A stretch of 64,000 nucleotides of DNA from Erythroxylum novogranatense (Eukaryota; Streptophyta; Magnoliopsida; Malpighiales; Erythroxylaceae), in contig CM057234.1 in NCBI GenBank assembly GCA_029891385.1, positions 19,702,350 to 19,766,349 of the forward strand. Direction: 5' to 3'. Numbering within the stretch: the first letter of the stretch is position 1; the number at the start of each line of letters is the position of its first letter. The notes under the pieces are model-generated. The model had not been told where the DNA came from, did not search any database, and was given only the letters and a program-made list of their open reading frames with translations. This document shows, piece after piece, positions 46,871 through 60,462 of this stretch. The position numbers and the translations under genes are program-made.

Positions 46871-47650
46871 GAAATTACGTTGGCTCCACCGGTCACAACT
46901 GCCATTATCTGATCATGCAATTATGCATGAATGCATATGCCTCGGTTTACAATAATTTGTGTCACAACCTAATACACTAAGTCCAATTTCGCACTTAACC
47001 AATTCACTTTCAATATGCACATTTAACACTTCTATAACACATTCCAAATATTTCGAACACCTGTGGTTCGAAATCAATCAAAACAAACACACATAATCCT
47101 TCCTTAACTCCACATGGCAATCGTACATGAAATTAAACACATATAGGTTGAGAAACCAAATAGGTTACTCACCTATTACTTCCGAGCTAATGCTGGGAAG
47201 TCTCTACTACGTCGGTCAATCGACGCTCCAGTTGTGTCTCTATAAGAATCAGAGAATAAAACGATCACTAACTGTTCAATCCGAACTAATAACGATGCAC
47301 ATGTAAGTGAAAAATGCATGTTCATGATATTCCCAGCCTAATCCCATTTTTTCCCATTAGAAAAATCCGTTTAAAAATTTGAAATCCAATGGCGCTGACG
47401 GCGCTTAATTTGGTCCTGTATAGGTCCCCAATTAAATAAAACAGTGAGTAAAGACTCCGTTACCCGGGCCCATGTCAATTTTCCGTCCACAAATCCCCAA
47501 TTTCTCAAAAAATGAAATTAAATAATCAATGAATCCAATGCCTCAAGAATCAGGTCCATCGGACGTCGGACAGAAAAGAAATTGACAAAAGAAACAATTA
47601 GGTCATTTAATGCCAAATAATAAAAAATAATAATATATATATAAATATAT

Positions 47651-47770
47651 GCGCCTGCCTCGCGGGGGCGACGTCTCGCCCCCGCGAGGCCGACTCACCT
47701 CGCTTCATCACGAGGGCGAGGCATCGCCCTCGCGACCGGGCCAACTTACCTTGCCTCGCGAGGGCGACCT
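47651..47770. repeat. CG-rich island of TE9 5' LTR
   Basis: Same units as 39865-40010, but about one GCGAGGGCGAGGCGTCG unit shorter at its right end. TATATATATAAATATATG lies just to the left. Confidence 0.82.
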
Positions 47771-50060
47771 CACTTCCTTCCTTTTTTTTTCATTTCCAAT
47801 CCGAATTTCCAACAACAATAATTCTTAGCACACAAATCGGAAAAATACAAACCATAGCTTGTTCGAAAGATCATGAAAAGTTCTACCATTCTAATGAAGA
47901 CCATAAAAATCAATTTCACCCCTAAGGGTGTCAAATATCCCATCAAAGCTACTGTCTACTCAAAACCTCTCAAAAAGTACAATACTTTGCAAATTCAGTA
48001 ACTACTCATTTCCTCAGTCAAAAATAACACAATAAATATTCTCAGTAAGTTCACAATGTTATCTACAACTTTCATCAATAACCAAAATCCCAATTCATTT
48101 ACTAACTACGTCAAATAATTCACCGAAGCATCTGTCTACTAAACTGTCCCAATCTGAGCAGTAAATTTACAACCAGTATATCTCCTAGTAAAAATATCAA
48201 ATAAATGCATACTTTATACCTATGGAAAGATCAAACACAATTCTACACTTCTCATGAAGGGCTTCAAAGCCAATTCCATCTCTAACAAGCTTAAAACTTT
48301 CATGCAATTTACTGATCAGGGCAACAGTCAATAACCTCATGCAGGTACAGATTTTGAAAATTCATTACTCCCACATCTGATCTCCAAATATTACATGCTA
48401 TATACCATTTTCAAGAAAATTGTTTCCTATACAACTCTTCAGAAGATCAATCAAGCCAATTCAATTCACAGAAATTTCTAAAATTGCTTCTAATCAGAAT
48501 GTGCACCAAATCCACTCTTAGTCTAGGTTTCACCAAATTGTTCAAAATCAGTCCATATTCCACAGTGCATATCTCCCAATATACAGATCTAAAAATTGAA
48601 AAATCAGTGGGAATGGAAAGATAACTTAATATGCTTCAAATTTCATTTAGATCATTTTCCCTAATTCCATCTCAATTAATTTTGAAAAATCATCAACACA
48701 ATCAGATCATCAATCCGGATACTGTTCATTCCAGCCATCAGCAGTAACTTTCCATGCTAAATTTCACCCTCCTAAAGCTAAAATTGGACAACACCTATTT
48801 CACACAAAAATGTAGTCAACAAACCAAAGTTTACTTTGGCATAAACCTTGCCTCATTTTCATACCTACACAATGAGTTATGCTCAAAACAGTGTAATTGG
48901 TTAAAACCAAATTTTCCAGCTTTGGTACTAAACTTAGCTTCTATCATTTCCAATGCCAATAACACATCACTAAGCATCCAAATGAGCACAAAATTAGTCC
49001 CTACAACATTCATACATTCACTAGGGCTAATAGTCACAATTTGGCAGCATGAAACTCTCAAATTATATGCAAGATTAGTCAGCAATATTCAATCCAAATT
49101 CAAGCTATACATTCATTCAATCCTACTACTTCATCAAGCCATACATAACATACCCTTATACCCAACAATTCCACCTATAATTCTCATCAAATTCATGCAT
49201 CAATACTCATAATAAATGCACCATAACTCCAATTAAATACATCTAACAACCATGATTCAATACTACATAATTAAAGCTTAATTAAAACTAACTTCAATCC
49301 TTACCTACTTAAACTTCCAATCTTCACTTCCTTTCAAATCTTTGCTTCCTACCCTCTCTAACAACTTCTCCTAACACCAAGCAAGGGCAAGTTCTCCATG
49401 GCAAGAAAATAACTTGATTTCATGAAGGAGCTCTTAAGGTTTGGAGGGAGGTTTGAGAGAGGAAGAAGAAAATCGATGGTGAGAGGAACAAATGAAGAGG
49501 GTTTTCGGATGGTTGAATAAGAAAGCAAGGAAACTTGATTTTTCATGCTTTAATTAAGACAACAACGAGAGAGGAAGCAAGTAGCATAAGACAAAAGCAT
49601 TTATTCATGAGGACAAGTGGCAATTCTAAGAAAAAAGACAAAATAGGCTAAAAGCAAATTAGTAAATAGGAATCCTAATGCAATTTGACCCATTCTAGTC
49701 CAATGGCCCTAATTTCAATCCCAAAATAATATACCCAATATTACAGTGCCATTGGATAGGAATTTTCGCTACCGAAAATCAACCGGTTCGCCGCTTGACG
49801 ATTTTTTTCCCTTAAAATATAAAACACTCAATGGCGTACTCAGAATAATTTTCCACACACAATAACCACGTTAATCACAATAAAATGCCATTTAGGCCCA
49901 AATACCGAGAATGTCATGTATGCATGTACAGTACTTTCATGTGCACAAATGATACTGTGTACCAATCCTATTATGCATGAACCGTCCTAAATCATTCCAA
50001 TCCATCTCATCCTAAGCCAAATTTACTATTTTACCCTTCCTGTCGGTGTGGGATGTTACA

Positions 50061-51245
50061 TTAGTCTTATAATTATTCACATAATGATAGTAAGAAGACC
50101 GGTGATATTTCTTTCTCTAAGGAACAAAGGTCTTTTTGTAATGAGTATTGTTTTTAGTAAACCCTAGACCACTCTTATCATTAGGGTGTCTATATCTCCT
50201 AATCATGTTATTCATTTTCTTCGTGCTTTTAGTAAAGGATGATAAGTCTGCTGAAAGAGAATTAATCCTTTGTTTTAACTAACTAATTTCCTCATATCTA
50301 TCTATAGAAACTTTTTTCTTCATATCATCTACTTGTTTTTGACTGCATCTTTGTTATTTTGCTTAAATGAAAAATCTTTGTTTCCTTTTGTTTTCTTCTT
50401 CCACATTCTTCTGATTTTCCTTGAGATAAAAGATAATTCATCATCGTCTTCACTTGAATCTTGTTTAGATTCACTGGTGTCATCATTCTTGATCTTTTCG
50501 ATCTTTAATGCTTTTGATGATGAAATTCTATTTCTTTGAGTCTTGTTATTTTTCTGACCAGCCTTTAATGTATCGATTTCTCTCTTCTAGGTTTGTCTTC
50601 AGCATCAAGCTCTACTTCATGTATCTTCAAAGAACCAAGCAATTTGTCTAGCTTTAATTTGCTCAAGTCCTTGGCTTCTTGTACTGCAGTGACTTTAGGT
50701 CTCTATCTTTTGGGTAGACTTCTGAGAATCTTCCTGGCATGGTCTTGACTATCATAGATTCTCCTAAGAGCTTTCAGTCCATTAACGATATTTTGAAATC
50801 GTCCAAACATCTTATCAATAGACTCATCTTCTTTTATTTTAAACAACTCATACTGATGTACAAGAATGTTGATCTTGGACTCTTTCACCTAGTTTGTGCC
50901 TTCATGTGCGATGGATAAGGTGTCCCACATCTCCTTCGCAGTTTTGCAGCCATGAACTTTGTCATATTCGCTTCGGCTTAAAGCAAAACTCAGAAAGAAC
51001 TTGGCCTTTGAGTTTAGTTGAAATCTCTCTTTGTGATCGACTGACCATCTGGTACAAGGAATAGTATTTCCTTGATCATCTACTGGTGCGTATGGTCCAT
51101 TCTCGATGATATCCCAAAGATCAACGTTTGTTGATTCGATGAAGAGCCGCATCTTGTCCTTCTAATAATGATAGTCCTTACCATTGAATGCAGGGGGTCT
51201 TGTGACGGAGGCACCTTCAGCTATAAAAACATGTGATTCTGCCAT
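50061..51245 (-). pseudogene. TE7 gag (copia type, Sirevirus-like), broken
   Basis: The start codon is at 51245 (MAESHVFIAEG...RPPAFNGKDY), then a TGG to TAG stop, then RLFIESTNVDLWDIIENGPY, SYD-type residues KVHGCKTAKEMWDTL and, after a CAG to TAG stop, KESKINILVHQYELFKI and FQNIVNGLKAL, typical of copia gag (UBN2 family). A third stop replaces Trp in LPKR*RPKVTA. Downstream come DDDELSFISRKIRRM and Lys-rich sequence; I do not see an intact CCHC knuckle. It would form the particle; this copy cannot. Confidence 0.9.
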
Positions 51246-51302
51246 GGATCTTTGTCCTCACTATGTAAAGGTGGTTCTTGGAAACCGAGTTCTGATGTCA
51301 AT

Positions 51303-52227
51303 TGACGTAAATCACAGGTTAATATAGAACTCATGTACAATATACGAAATACACAAGAAGGGGGGTTGAATTGTGAAATCTTTTTGTGAATACACAAAAC
51401 CTTTGATATTTCTTGAAAAAGAAGCTTTTTCAAGTATTAAATGAATACCAAGAGTGTTATACAAAAATAGTTACGTAGTTAAATCGAAAATAGCTTCTAT
51501 AAACTTGTATAAGAACAAGAAAAATTAAAAGTAAAGAGTTAGAAGATAGACGCTGCGATTTTTATACTTGTTCACCCCAAACCTTGGGCTAGGTCCAGTC
51601 CTCATAATTCTTCCGAGTTTTCACTATACTTCATTAAATTTACAAGTATTCTTTCTTCCCTTCCAGAGTCTCTTCAGGTCTCTTACATTGAGTATTCTTT
51701 CTTGCCTTCTTAGCCTCTCCAGGCTTTTAGCCTTTTCTTTCTCTCACTATAAATCTTTTGTGAGCTTTTTGTTACAATAAAGTTTTCTCTCGTGTATCGC
51801 ACTTTGAATACAAATTTTTTCATAAGTAATAACTTGAAAGCTAAAAGATTATTTAGTCTTTGACTACAACTAGTATTTATAGCCTAAGTCTTCAACTGCT
51901 TCTTGCTTCTTGATAACTATTTCTTGCTTCTTCCTTCTTGTAGAAACCGTTATTCAATTGAGTTCTGTAACTAACTCAAACTGCTTCTTTTGAGTTCTCA
52001 CTTCTTCTGTGTTTTCCAACTTCTTCTATGTTTTCCAACTTCTTTTGTGTTTTCCAACTTCTTCTGTGTTTTCCTGTTTTTTCCAGCTTCTTCTGTGTTT
52101 TGCCACTTCTTTTGTGTTTTGCCACTGCACGATTAACACACGCATCAAAACAGTTCATTTGTTTCTAACATTATTATTATTTGATTATCAACAAAATTAT
52201 TATTCATGAAGTCTTTTTGACTTAACA
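51303..52227 (-). repeat. TE7 5' LTR
   Basis: 925 bp, starting TGACGTAAATCAC and ending GACTTAACA, followed by target copy AGAAG. Just outside its left end the minus strand has TTGACATCAGAAC, close to the TTGGTATCAGAGC primer site but with three changes (about 51289-51301). Confidence 0.92.
52000..52123. repeat. 19-bp minisatellite in TE7 5' LTR, shorter
   Basis: About six units and a fragment of the same repeat as 27222-27411, 124 bp against 190 bp. Confidence 0.9.
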
Positions 52228-53060
52228 AGAAGTAGTGTCGGGAATATCAATAGGAGCAGTCGAAGGTGATCCAGCCCCGATGAATCTCCTTCCAAGTGTT
52301 GGGTTGAGCATTAATCGACTTAAGCAATGTGTTAGAGCTATTGTCTTCTTTTCAAACACCAAAGGGGACATTTTCTCTTTGTTCTTGCCCATATTTTTAG
52401 AAAAATAGTAAAGACCCAAATAAAATCAACAAATTGGGGAAACCTTAAAGTGAAAAGAAGCAATACCATAGAGAGAAGATATGGATTTTCAATGGAGGTT
52501 CACAAATTCCACATATACACTGAGTTCACGATGGAAAAAGCTTTAACCCAATGTCGTAGGTGCCTTGAGAACCAACTTAAATGAGAAATAGATGAAGCTT
52601 TAGTGGTGATGTGCCCACAATTAAAAGATCTTCAATGCAACCAAGTGAGTGATGTGGAGCTTTGAAATGGATGAATAGAGAGGTGGAAGAGGGGCGTTGG
52701 TGAGAAGAGAAAGACATTTAGGGATTTTTAATCTCTTGGATGGAAAACGCTCCGTTTTCCATTTTTAACTTTTTTATTTATTTTTTTGTATTTTTTGAAA
52801 TAAAAAAAACAATAATGTAAGGCACAAAATCCCAAAACCACTCAAAGAAGTTCAAACCTTACGGCATCAAGAGGTTTCATAAAGATATATTTTAACTGCT
52901 TTTCCGTAGATACATGTAACAAAGTGACTATTTTACTTTCCATAAGCTTTCGAATAAATTGGCACCTTAAATCGATGTGTTTCGTTCTTAAATGCTGAAC
53001 CAGATTCTTAGACATGTCTACAACACTCTTGTTATCACATAAGATTGTCAACAAATTATG
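52228..53060 (-). pseudogene. TE6: copia RNase H end and start of a downstream ORF, truncated
   Basis: At 52842-53054 the minus strand encodes a copia RNase H end: ILCDNKSVVDMSKN, HLRTKHIDLRCQFIRKL, HVSTEKQLKYIFMKPLDA. About 450 nt further on, a new frame begins near 52393 (MGKNKEKMSPLVFEKK). It runs into TE7 at 52228 and stays open beyond it at 26519. A short ORF after RNase H again recalls Sirevirus layout. A small host gene is the alternative, less likely given the copia sequence beside it. Boundaries to TE10 are approximate. Confidence 0.65.
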
Positions 53061-55556
53061 GTCAATCTATTAGGCCTCATTTCTGAAGCCCAACAATCCA
53101 TCCAGAGTCATAAAGCGTGAATGGGTTACCTTAAAGGGTTATATCAACGAACCCCCACTAGCCATCATCTCACAGGGATGGCATGCCCACACCAGCCAAT
53201 CACCAACATCTCAATTTGCCTTCTTCAATAAAATTATAGCTTTATGTCTCTATTTTATTTTGAAACAAGAACCACCTCATTCAGAGCTTTATAGCTCAAG
53301 ATATGCCTAAAAACTCAAAGTATGTTCATAACCCGGTTATGCTCTTCCAACCGATTCCTCATTTTATTTCCATCAATCTTTCTCAATTCAACACCAAAAG
53401 TTACCAATTTTTATGGATAGGTAGATACATGTCTTAGGAATCTATCACTTCTAGAATCACTTCATTCGGAGGTCGGATACGAAAGTCATGGACAAAATAA
53501 TCCAACATGTTCATGTCCTTAATCATTTTATACCTGTCTTGGTACAATTGCTATAACTTTTGCTACAAATGACAGATAGATGTCTTATTTGGACCATTTG
53601 AAAGTATACTTGAAGATATACAACTTTTATAAACACCACAAAGTGAGATTCTACCTCTAAAAGGATTGAAAATAGGACAGAAGATGACAATACAAACTAA
53701 GATGGTCAAACTAGGATCAATCACCATAGCTGGCACATACACATGTCCGATGCAACATCACAACTTGTAAAGATCACAAATTTCCACTACGATATCCAAA
53801 ACTTACAAACTTTATATCGTTGGAAAGCTGAAAAGATCATCTACAACTTCCAAGAAGACTATTATTACAAGTTCTACCTAGATCGTTTCAGATTGTCCCC
53901 CAGAGTCAGTACACAATTTTACCCCTATGGAAAACTTGAAATAAGAAATGTACACTACAAGATAATAAGTACATCCACAACAGAACTTCTTCAATACTCA
54001 ATTCATTTCCAAATCAAAATGAAGTTCACACATAGCTTCCATACATAGCTTTACTTACATATTGACATTACATCAAGTCTTAACCCAAGTTACAAAATAC
54101 ATTTGGATGCTCAATGTTCAATATGCTTATAAAGCTATTCAAAAGTGTAGCCACTAACTTAATACAAAAGCTAACTATCTTGGAAATTGTCCAATTGCCT
54201 TGCAAGGATCAATGATCTTCTCGATCTGCACTTGAGTAGTGGGAAAATATTGGGTTGAGCTACACAGCTCAATGGCTAAGATATTTATAGTTATAGGTAA
54301 CAAGCCACACAATCAAACATATATGTGAATATTCATATATGCAACATGTCTTCTCTTAATCTAGCAATGCAAGTTCAACATCCAGCATTCCAATTCATAA
54401 CTCGTAGATCATTACATAATCAAAGCATAACACACAAATTTCATCATAACTTAACATATAAAAATGCAAATGCACAAATAATTGGCTCGAGGATTCCATG
54501 GAAACAAAAGGGAGAAACCGAAGTTTGCACCCTGAAAAGAATAAGACCATTTTCGGAGCTCATATGCCACAAGTGGACAGCCGGGAGAAAGCTCTTGTCA
54601 ATGTGCACATGATGAACAGAATGGTTCCAGTCTCGCCCAAACAAAATCAAATCTCATGCTTAATTAAATCAAAAGTTCATATTCTTATGCTTTTCTTCTT
54701 TCCATTTAATCAAAATGCCATGATACAAGGCATAGAATAATCATACTCACAATTCCATTTTATCCAATGTCATACATCATAATGAAATTTCCACATCGCA
54801 ACATTTCAAGGCAATTCATTTTAGCACACAATACACACACAAGGCATTTTGCTCACTACACAATAACTACAAATAAATTACCCACCTTATAATTCTTGAA
54901 AATCCATATTCAATTGTGCCCTTCCTCTTACTCTTGGGTAGGTTGTTCTTGATTTCCTAACACAACCAAAAAATCTAACTGAATTCCAATTCAAATGGAA
55001 ATCCCCCAAATGTCCATAATCAAAACAAAATGGAAATAACCTAAATCAAGCTCAAACTTAACCTACCCATAGTCCATCTAAGTTAGAAAACTCAAAACCT
55101 AGCTTAGAAATTCATCTTCTTCCTCGAATCATTCCCAACACAAAAACCCCTTTCTTCTTCTAAAACTTCTTCATTCACCACACAACCTATTTCTCATTGT
55201 ACAAAAAGAAGATGATGAACTTACCTTAAATAGTTTGATTCTTCTCTTCTTTCCACGATTTTCCTCCTCCTTCTCTAGCTTTTTCGATTTTCTTCTCCTT
55301 CTCTTCTCTCTCACATTTTCTCTCTTTTCTTCTCCTCCTTGGTTGCTCACGAATTCTCCCATCTCTTTTTCAAATTCAAGCCTTTTTGTTAGTCTTTCTT
55401 CCAAAATTGGCCCTCACTTACTTACCATTTCCAAATTTTTCCCCTCCTTTGTCTTTTATGCCTTTACTCCTTTAATCCACTTAACACAAGCCTACTTATT
55501 TATAACACTTCAATCCAATTTCAATTTCTAATCCTTCCCTCAATTTTCTAATTAAT

Positions 55557-58500
55557 TGTTAGGACCCAATTTTAAAACCAGATCCCAACCGTAAAACGGA
55601 ATCCTAAACGGAAACAGAAACCAAAACAGAGAGGGCGAAAGCGAAAGAAAAAATCAAATAAGGCGCTTGCGGGCAGCAAAGGAAGGAAATCAAATCCGAA
55701 AGAATGGAACACAAACAAAATGGGCTAAAAACAAAAAGAAAATGAACGAACGAAATCAAAGGCGAAAGTCGGATCAAAAAACAAAGGAATCGAAAGCGCG
55801 GTCGCAGAATGTTTCGAATTACAAATGTGGTCCAAAACAAAAAGATCCAAAAGTTAAGGTCAAATCAAAGCGCATGCGGAAACTAAAAGAATCGAAAGGC
55901 TACAATCATAAAACGGAAACAAATCCAAAGCGGAATCGAAGGAACGGATTTACAAAACCTCGGACAGAATCAAAAGCGAAAGGTAAAGAGTGTGCAATCA
56001 AACTTAAGGTCAGATTAACTTTGAAATTCCGACATCCACATCCAAGAACACAAACTTTTTAACCAAAACAAACGTGTCGCATTGGAATACTCTAAGACCA
56101 CTTGATCTAAACCAATCCAATTCGGTATATTTTTTTTTCATCATCAAAACAATTCAATTTCCCATATGGAAATTCATTCACATTCAAAAACTTAATTCAC
56201 AAGATTCTTCTTAGACAATCATATCCCATCGTTTTAAAACTCTCACTTTTCATTTGCGATAAAACCTCACACATGTCAATATACCCACAATTCATACACA
56301 AATAAGCACTTCAATATTTCCAATCCATCAACACAATCATCGAAACTCCTGTCCGGAATCCAAATACAATCAAAATCATAATCATATACAATTTTACACC
56401 AAACCATAATTCATCATACACAATTTATCCCAATTCCATACGTAAATCCATAATTCATTTACATATTCCAAAAGAAACGCATTACTAGACAATAGTGACA
56501 TATTTAAACCACAAATACAACATCAATTTTATAAACCAAAATACAAAGATACTAAAAGTCCCCACAATACTCAACATAAACCTAAGCTCTTATTTTTACA
56601 AAAATCCAACTTAAACAAAAATACAATCACAAACATGACGAACGAATGTCTTGTCTTTCTTTCATCCAATCTCCTTCTTGATTACATGGAGATGGGGATG
56701 AAAGGGGGTGAGCTTTACAGCTCGTGGATAACATGTTTATAACCGAAAAATAAGCAAAAATCTTTTTTCAAAAATTTTGCCATTTTATAGAAATTTCACA
56801 GTGGGCATTTATCAAATACTCATTTCTAAAAAAATTTCAACTTTTCAAAACATTCAAGAACAATTTTAAATCATGTATGCAGCATAAACAAAACAAAGGC
56901 ATATAAACACATCAGAAATTGGTTTGGGTCGGTCTAGAAAATAGAACGTACTACACCTTCCCGCAAAGCGGTCCAGTGTAGCCGTGAACTTATGGGAGTC
57001 CTTAACGGAGCTTCAATGCCATTAGCGGCCAGGCAGGAGAAGCCTTTGACAAGTGCACTTGATACAACTTGTGGGACCTAACCAAATCCACATAACAAAC
57101 ATTTCACACTTGAAAATAGATTTGCCCGAAGGCACATTTCCAAAACCGAGTTTTCATGTCATGACATATTCAACACAATGTCATTCACAATTTCAACCAA
57201 AATTCGCATAACAATTTTTCAATCACTCAAATATCAAACAAATTTCCATTTACAATTTCCACAATTTCAAAATTTCAAAATCACATAACAATCAAATTCA
57301 CACATAACAATTCTTCAATCATTCAACCACAAAGAATGCAACAATTTTCATAATTTATCAATTCATTCATAAATTATGAATTTTAGAAATTTTATCAATT
57401 TATTAAATCATTTAAAACAATAAATTTAACCTTTGTAACAATTTTTCAAAAACATTCGGAAACAATAAAATTCGATACTTTCTTTCTTAATTTTTCGAAA
57501 ACACATAATTGGCTTATAAGTCAAGTCATAAACATGGTACCCACCTTAATTCCGTGCTTGAAACTTGATCAAAGCCTCTCTTTCTCCATTGCCTTACTTA
57601 AATTCCCTAATTCATGACAAAATCCCTAATTAATAAACATCCAAAATTGAACACCACATAGGGCATAATTACCAAAATTAACTTTAGAAAACTCAAACCC
57701 ATAACATTTGCAAACTATCTAGACCAAAATCTCTTCAAAAATTTAAAGATAAAAAACCACCCTTACCTTAAATCTTCTCCAAATTCGAAATTTCATGGCT
57801 TGAAAGAAAGCTCTCATGCTTCTCTTTCTTTTTCCTTCATGAAGAAGCATCAAAATCCCTCTTAAAACTTAAGAAAATCGAAACCCTAATTTTTTCTTTC
57901 TTCTTTCTTCTCTTTTCCACTTAAACACACTCTTCTCTCTTTCCTTATTCTTTTGTTTCTTTTCTCCCTTTCCATTTCGTGCTTCACTTGATTTCATACG
58001 AAGCCCACGCTTCAAATTGACAAAAATGCCATTAATGAGTGAGAAAGGACCCATTTGCCCTTCCTTATAAGCTTTGAAACTTAAAACCTTAAGTGTTCTT
58101 CCCAAAATGCCCTCATACATAACTTACCACTTTAATTCAATTTAATCCATGTCATATGATCTTACTCAATTTAACATGCTAATTACTCACATTAAAATTT
58201 TAATTAAATCCTCAAAATCATAAAATATAACAAAGTCTCAAATAACATTAAATCATGATTAGCTTAGGACATTTTCTAATCATCAAATTTGAAGGAATTC
58301 GCTAAAATTTCCTTCTAGAGAAATGTTCCTCATTGTCTCAATTTCATAATGAAACCAAAATTATTTAATTTGGTTTACTACTAAAAGTTATACTTCAAAC
58401 ATTTCAGACTATTCTTATGCTAAAATATTTTCCTACAATTGACTTCTGTCTGAAAATTGATAGTCTTATAAACTAAATTGAAACTAGAGTCCTTCAAAAA

Positions 58501-60362
58501 ATTTGTAACCCTATATCTCTAGTTTAATCCAAATCAATAATCACCTCATTTGGATGACTAGCGCAAAAGTTATGGCCAAAATACTTTCAGCTCTTACTAA
58601 TCCAAGACTGAACATTAAACCCAACTTCAATTCAGAAATTGAAAGTCCTATAGTCTGAATTAAAATTCAGTCCCTTCAGATAACTTTTAATTCCATGTCT
58701 CTATTTTATTTAGAAACAACAATCAACTCAATTGGATCTCTACATATTTAGATATCACCAAAATACCTAAACATGTTAAGAAAAATGTCCAACTCAAACT
58801 CCTTAATTAATCCTCTCACTTTGACTCAATCAATCTTTTTCAAATAAAACTCAAAAATCTAAAATTTTCATAGAGAGGTAGAGGGATGTCTTAGGAATCC
58901 AACGCTTCAAAAATCAAGCCAATCAGATGTCGGACGAAAAAGATATAAGCAAAAGATTAAAAAAGGGTCAGATTAGGGGAGGAAATAATCAAAAATCACA
59001 AAAATCCAAAACGGCGTTGCAGGGCGCTAGACGGGCGATGACGAGCACTCGGGATTGCCATGCATTGAGCTCACGATCGCGAGCTATCGCAATCGAGAAC
59101 TACGTCCTTTCCTTTTTTTTGAATATAAAATCGATTTTTCTAAAATTCATAACTTTTGACTCAAAACTCTAAATTTTGCAAATTTGGTATCAATAGAAAG
59201 CTGAAAGGAATTTCTACAACTTTCATGGAGAACTAAAAAATCAATTTCATCTCTAAAGGGGTCAAAATCCCACTCAAAGTTTCTGTTCCAGTTAAATGTC
59301 ACCCTAAAAAGTAACACAATTTCTAAAATTTCTATCTTTCAACTCCAAGGTCCAAAAATGTCATACTTTATATCAATGAAAATATCAAAATGCAACCTAA
59401 AACTTTCATGAAAGACTAAAAAATCAATTTGACCTCTAAGGGAATCAAAAACCACTTCGAAGTTTCTGCCCACTAATGATCATGTCAAACAGTAACAAAA
59501 ACTTTTAAAAATCATAACTTCCTATTCCATGGTCCAAAAATTCCATACTTTATATCACTGGAAAGATCAAAACATAATCTTAAACTTTAATTAAGAACTT
59601 AAAAGCAATTTAAACCTCTAACTAGGTCAATTTTTCAATCAAAATTTCTGCCAAAAATTTTTCATCCTATACCACATCCAAACTTCAAAATTTCATATCT
59701 TCCAATTTTCACAATAAAAAATAACATATTATACATCATTTAAAAGCTATGCACATTCCCTATAACTTTCATGTAGACCACTTAATCCAATTTGAACCAC
59801 ATCAGTCCAAAATTTTTCTCAAAACATAATACACACAATCTACACTTATGAGCATTTTTAAAAACGAAGCAAAATAACCTTAACTTCGAAAGATCATAAC
59901 TTTCAATCTCGATATCGAAAAATGTCATACTTCATAGCGATAGAAATCTTTCAACAAAAGCTAAAATTTTCATAAAGATTATTTGATCAAAATTTACCTA
60001 GATCAAGCCAAAAAAATTCACAAAGTTGCAGATCCAAATTGTCATTTTCTGCTACTATTCATCCTCAAAATTTCATATTTGCAATTCCCTAAAATCTAAC
60101 ACTTTCATTATTCATTTCTTGTTTTTCAATACCATTCAAATCAATTTATTCACTATCAATTTCATGTAAACTCAAAACACCATTTTAGGCCATAATCAAA
60201 CATAAACATCAATAACAAAAATATATTTCACCTATCTTAATCTCATATAACAATTTACATTCTTGAATTTTCTTTTTCTTTGCACATGAATAAGTCACCA
60301 CAAATTCCTCATTTAATGTCAATCTATAATTCAAAATTCCAAGAAAAATTTGGGGTCCAACA
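55557..60362 (-). mobile_element. TE11: solo LTR inside the TE10 LTR
   Basis: Starts TGTTAGGACCC and ends GGGGTCCAACA, 4,806 bp, exact target duplication TTAAT at 55552-55556 and 60363-60367. No PBS, PPT or coding region inside. It shares with TE1 the blocks near 56700 (GAGCTTTACAGCTC) and 58500-60300 (modules). It inserted about 100 bp from the TE10 LTR end. Low-complexity ORFs such as 55667-56062 (Lys-rich) are not considered genes. Confidence 0.93.
59015..59103. repeat. CG-rich island of TE11
   Basis: Short island with CGCGAGCTATCGCAATCGAG and GGCGCTAGACGGGCG, at the axis between a module ending in GATATAAGC and one starting CATAACTTTTGACTC. It lacks clear tandem repeats. Confidence 0.65.
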
Positions 60363-60462
60363 TTAATGACTCAATTTTAAAAATAAATAATTAAACAAAT
60401 AAGCAAAACAAAATAGATAACTAGACAATGAATAAGAATTTTAAAAAAATCAGGATCCAACA

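Larger units (their letters stand above)
38263..50060 (-). mobile_element. TE9: LARD-like non-autonomous gypsy element inside TE7
   Basis: LTRs at 38263-42353 (4,091 bp) and 46046-50060 (4,015 bp), ends TGTAGCACCCC and GGGATGTTACA, exact target duplication TTAGT (38258-38262, 50061-50065). The internal 3.7 kb has no usable coding region. LTRs of about 4 kb with a similar-sized non-coding interior match the definition of a LARD. The LTR copies are very alike apart from a 49-bp deletion near 49812, the island and the hairpin row, so this is one of the younger insertions. Confidence 0.94.
46046..50060 (-). repeat. TE9 5' LTR
   Basis: Near-identical to 38263-42353. It lacks 49 bp around 49812 that lie at about 42053-42101 in the partner, and has a shorter island. 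Confidence 0.94.
26525..52227 (-). mobile_element. TE7: Sirevirus-like Ty1/copia element carrying two nested insertions
   Basis: LTRs at 26525-27515 and 51303-52227 with an exact target duplication AGAAG (26520-26524, 52228-52232). Without TE8 and TE9 it is about 9.2 kb. On the minus strand: gag, protease, integrase, RT, RNase H, the copia order, then a long extra ORF between pol and the 3' LTR. A PPT of AAAAAGGGGGAGAT abuts the 3' LTR. The extra ORF, gag type and PPT fit the Sirevirus (SIRE/Maximus) group. Stops in gag and pol make it inactive. It landed in copia remnant TE6. Confidence 0.93.

Noticed and set aside
55667..56062. Lys-rich ORF of 131 codons
   Set aside because: The purine-rich end of the TE11 LTR gives AAA/GAA codons in any frame; TE1 has a similar but non-homologous frame at 2296-2493.
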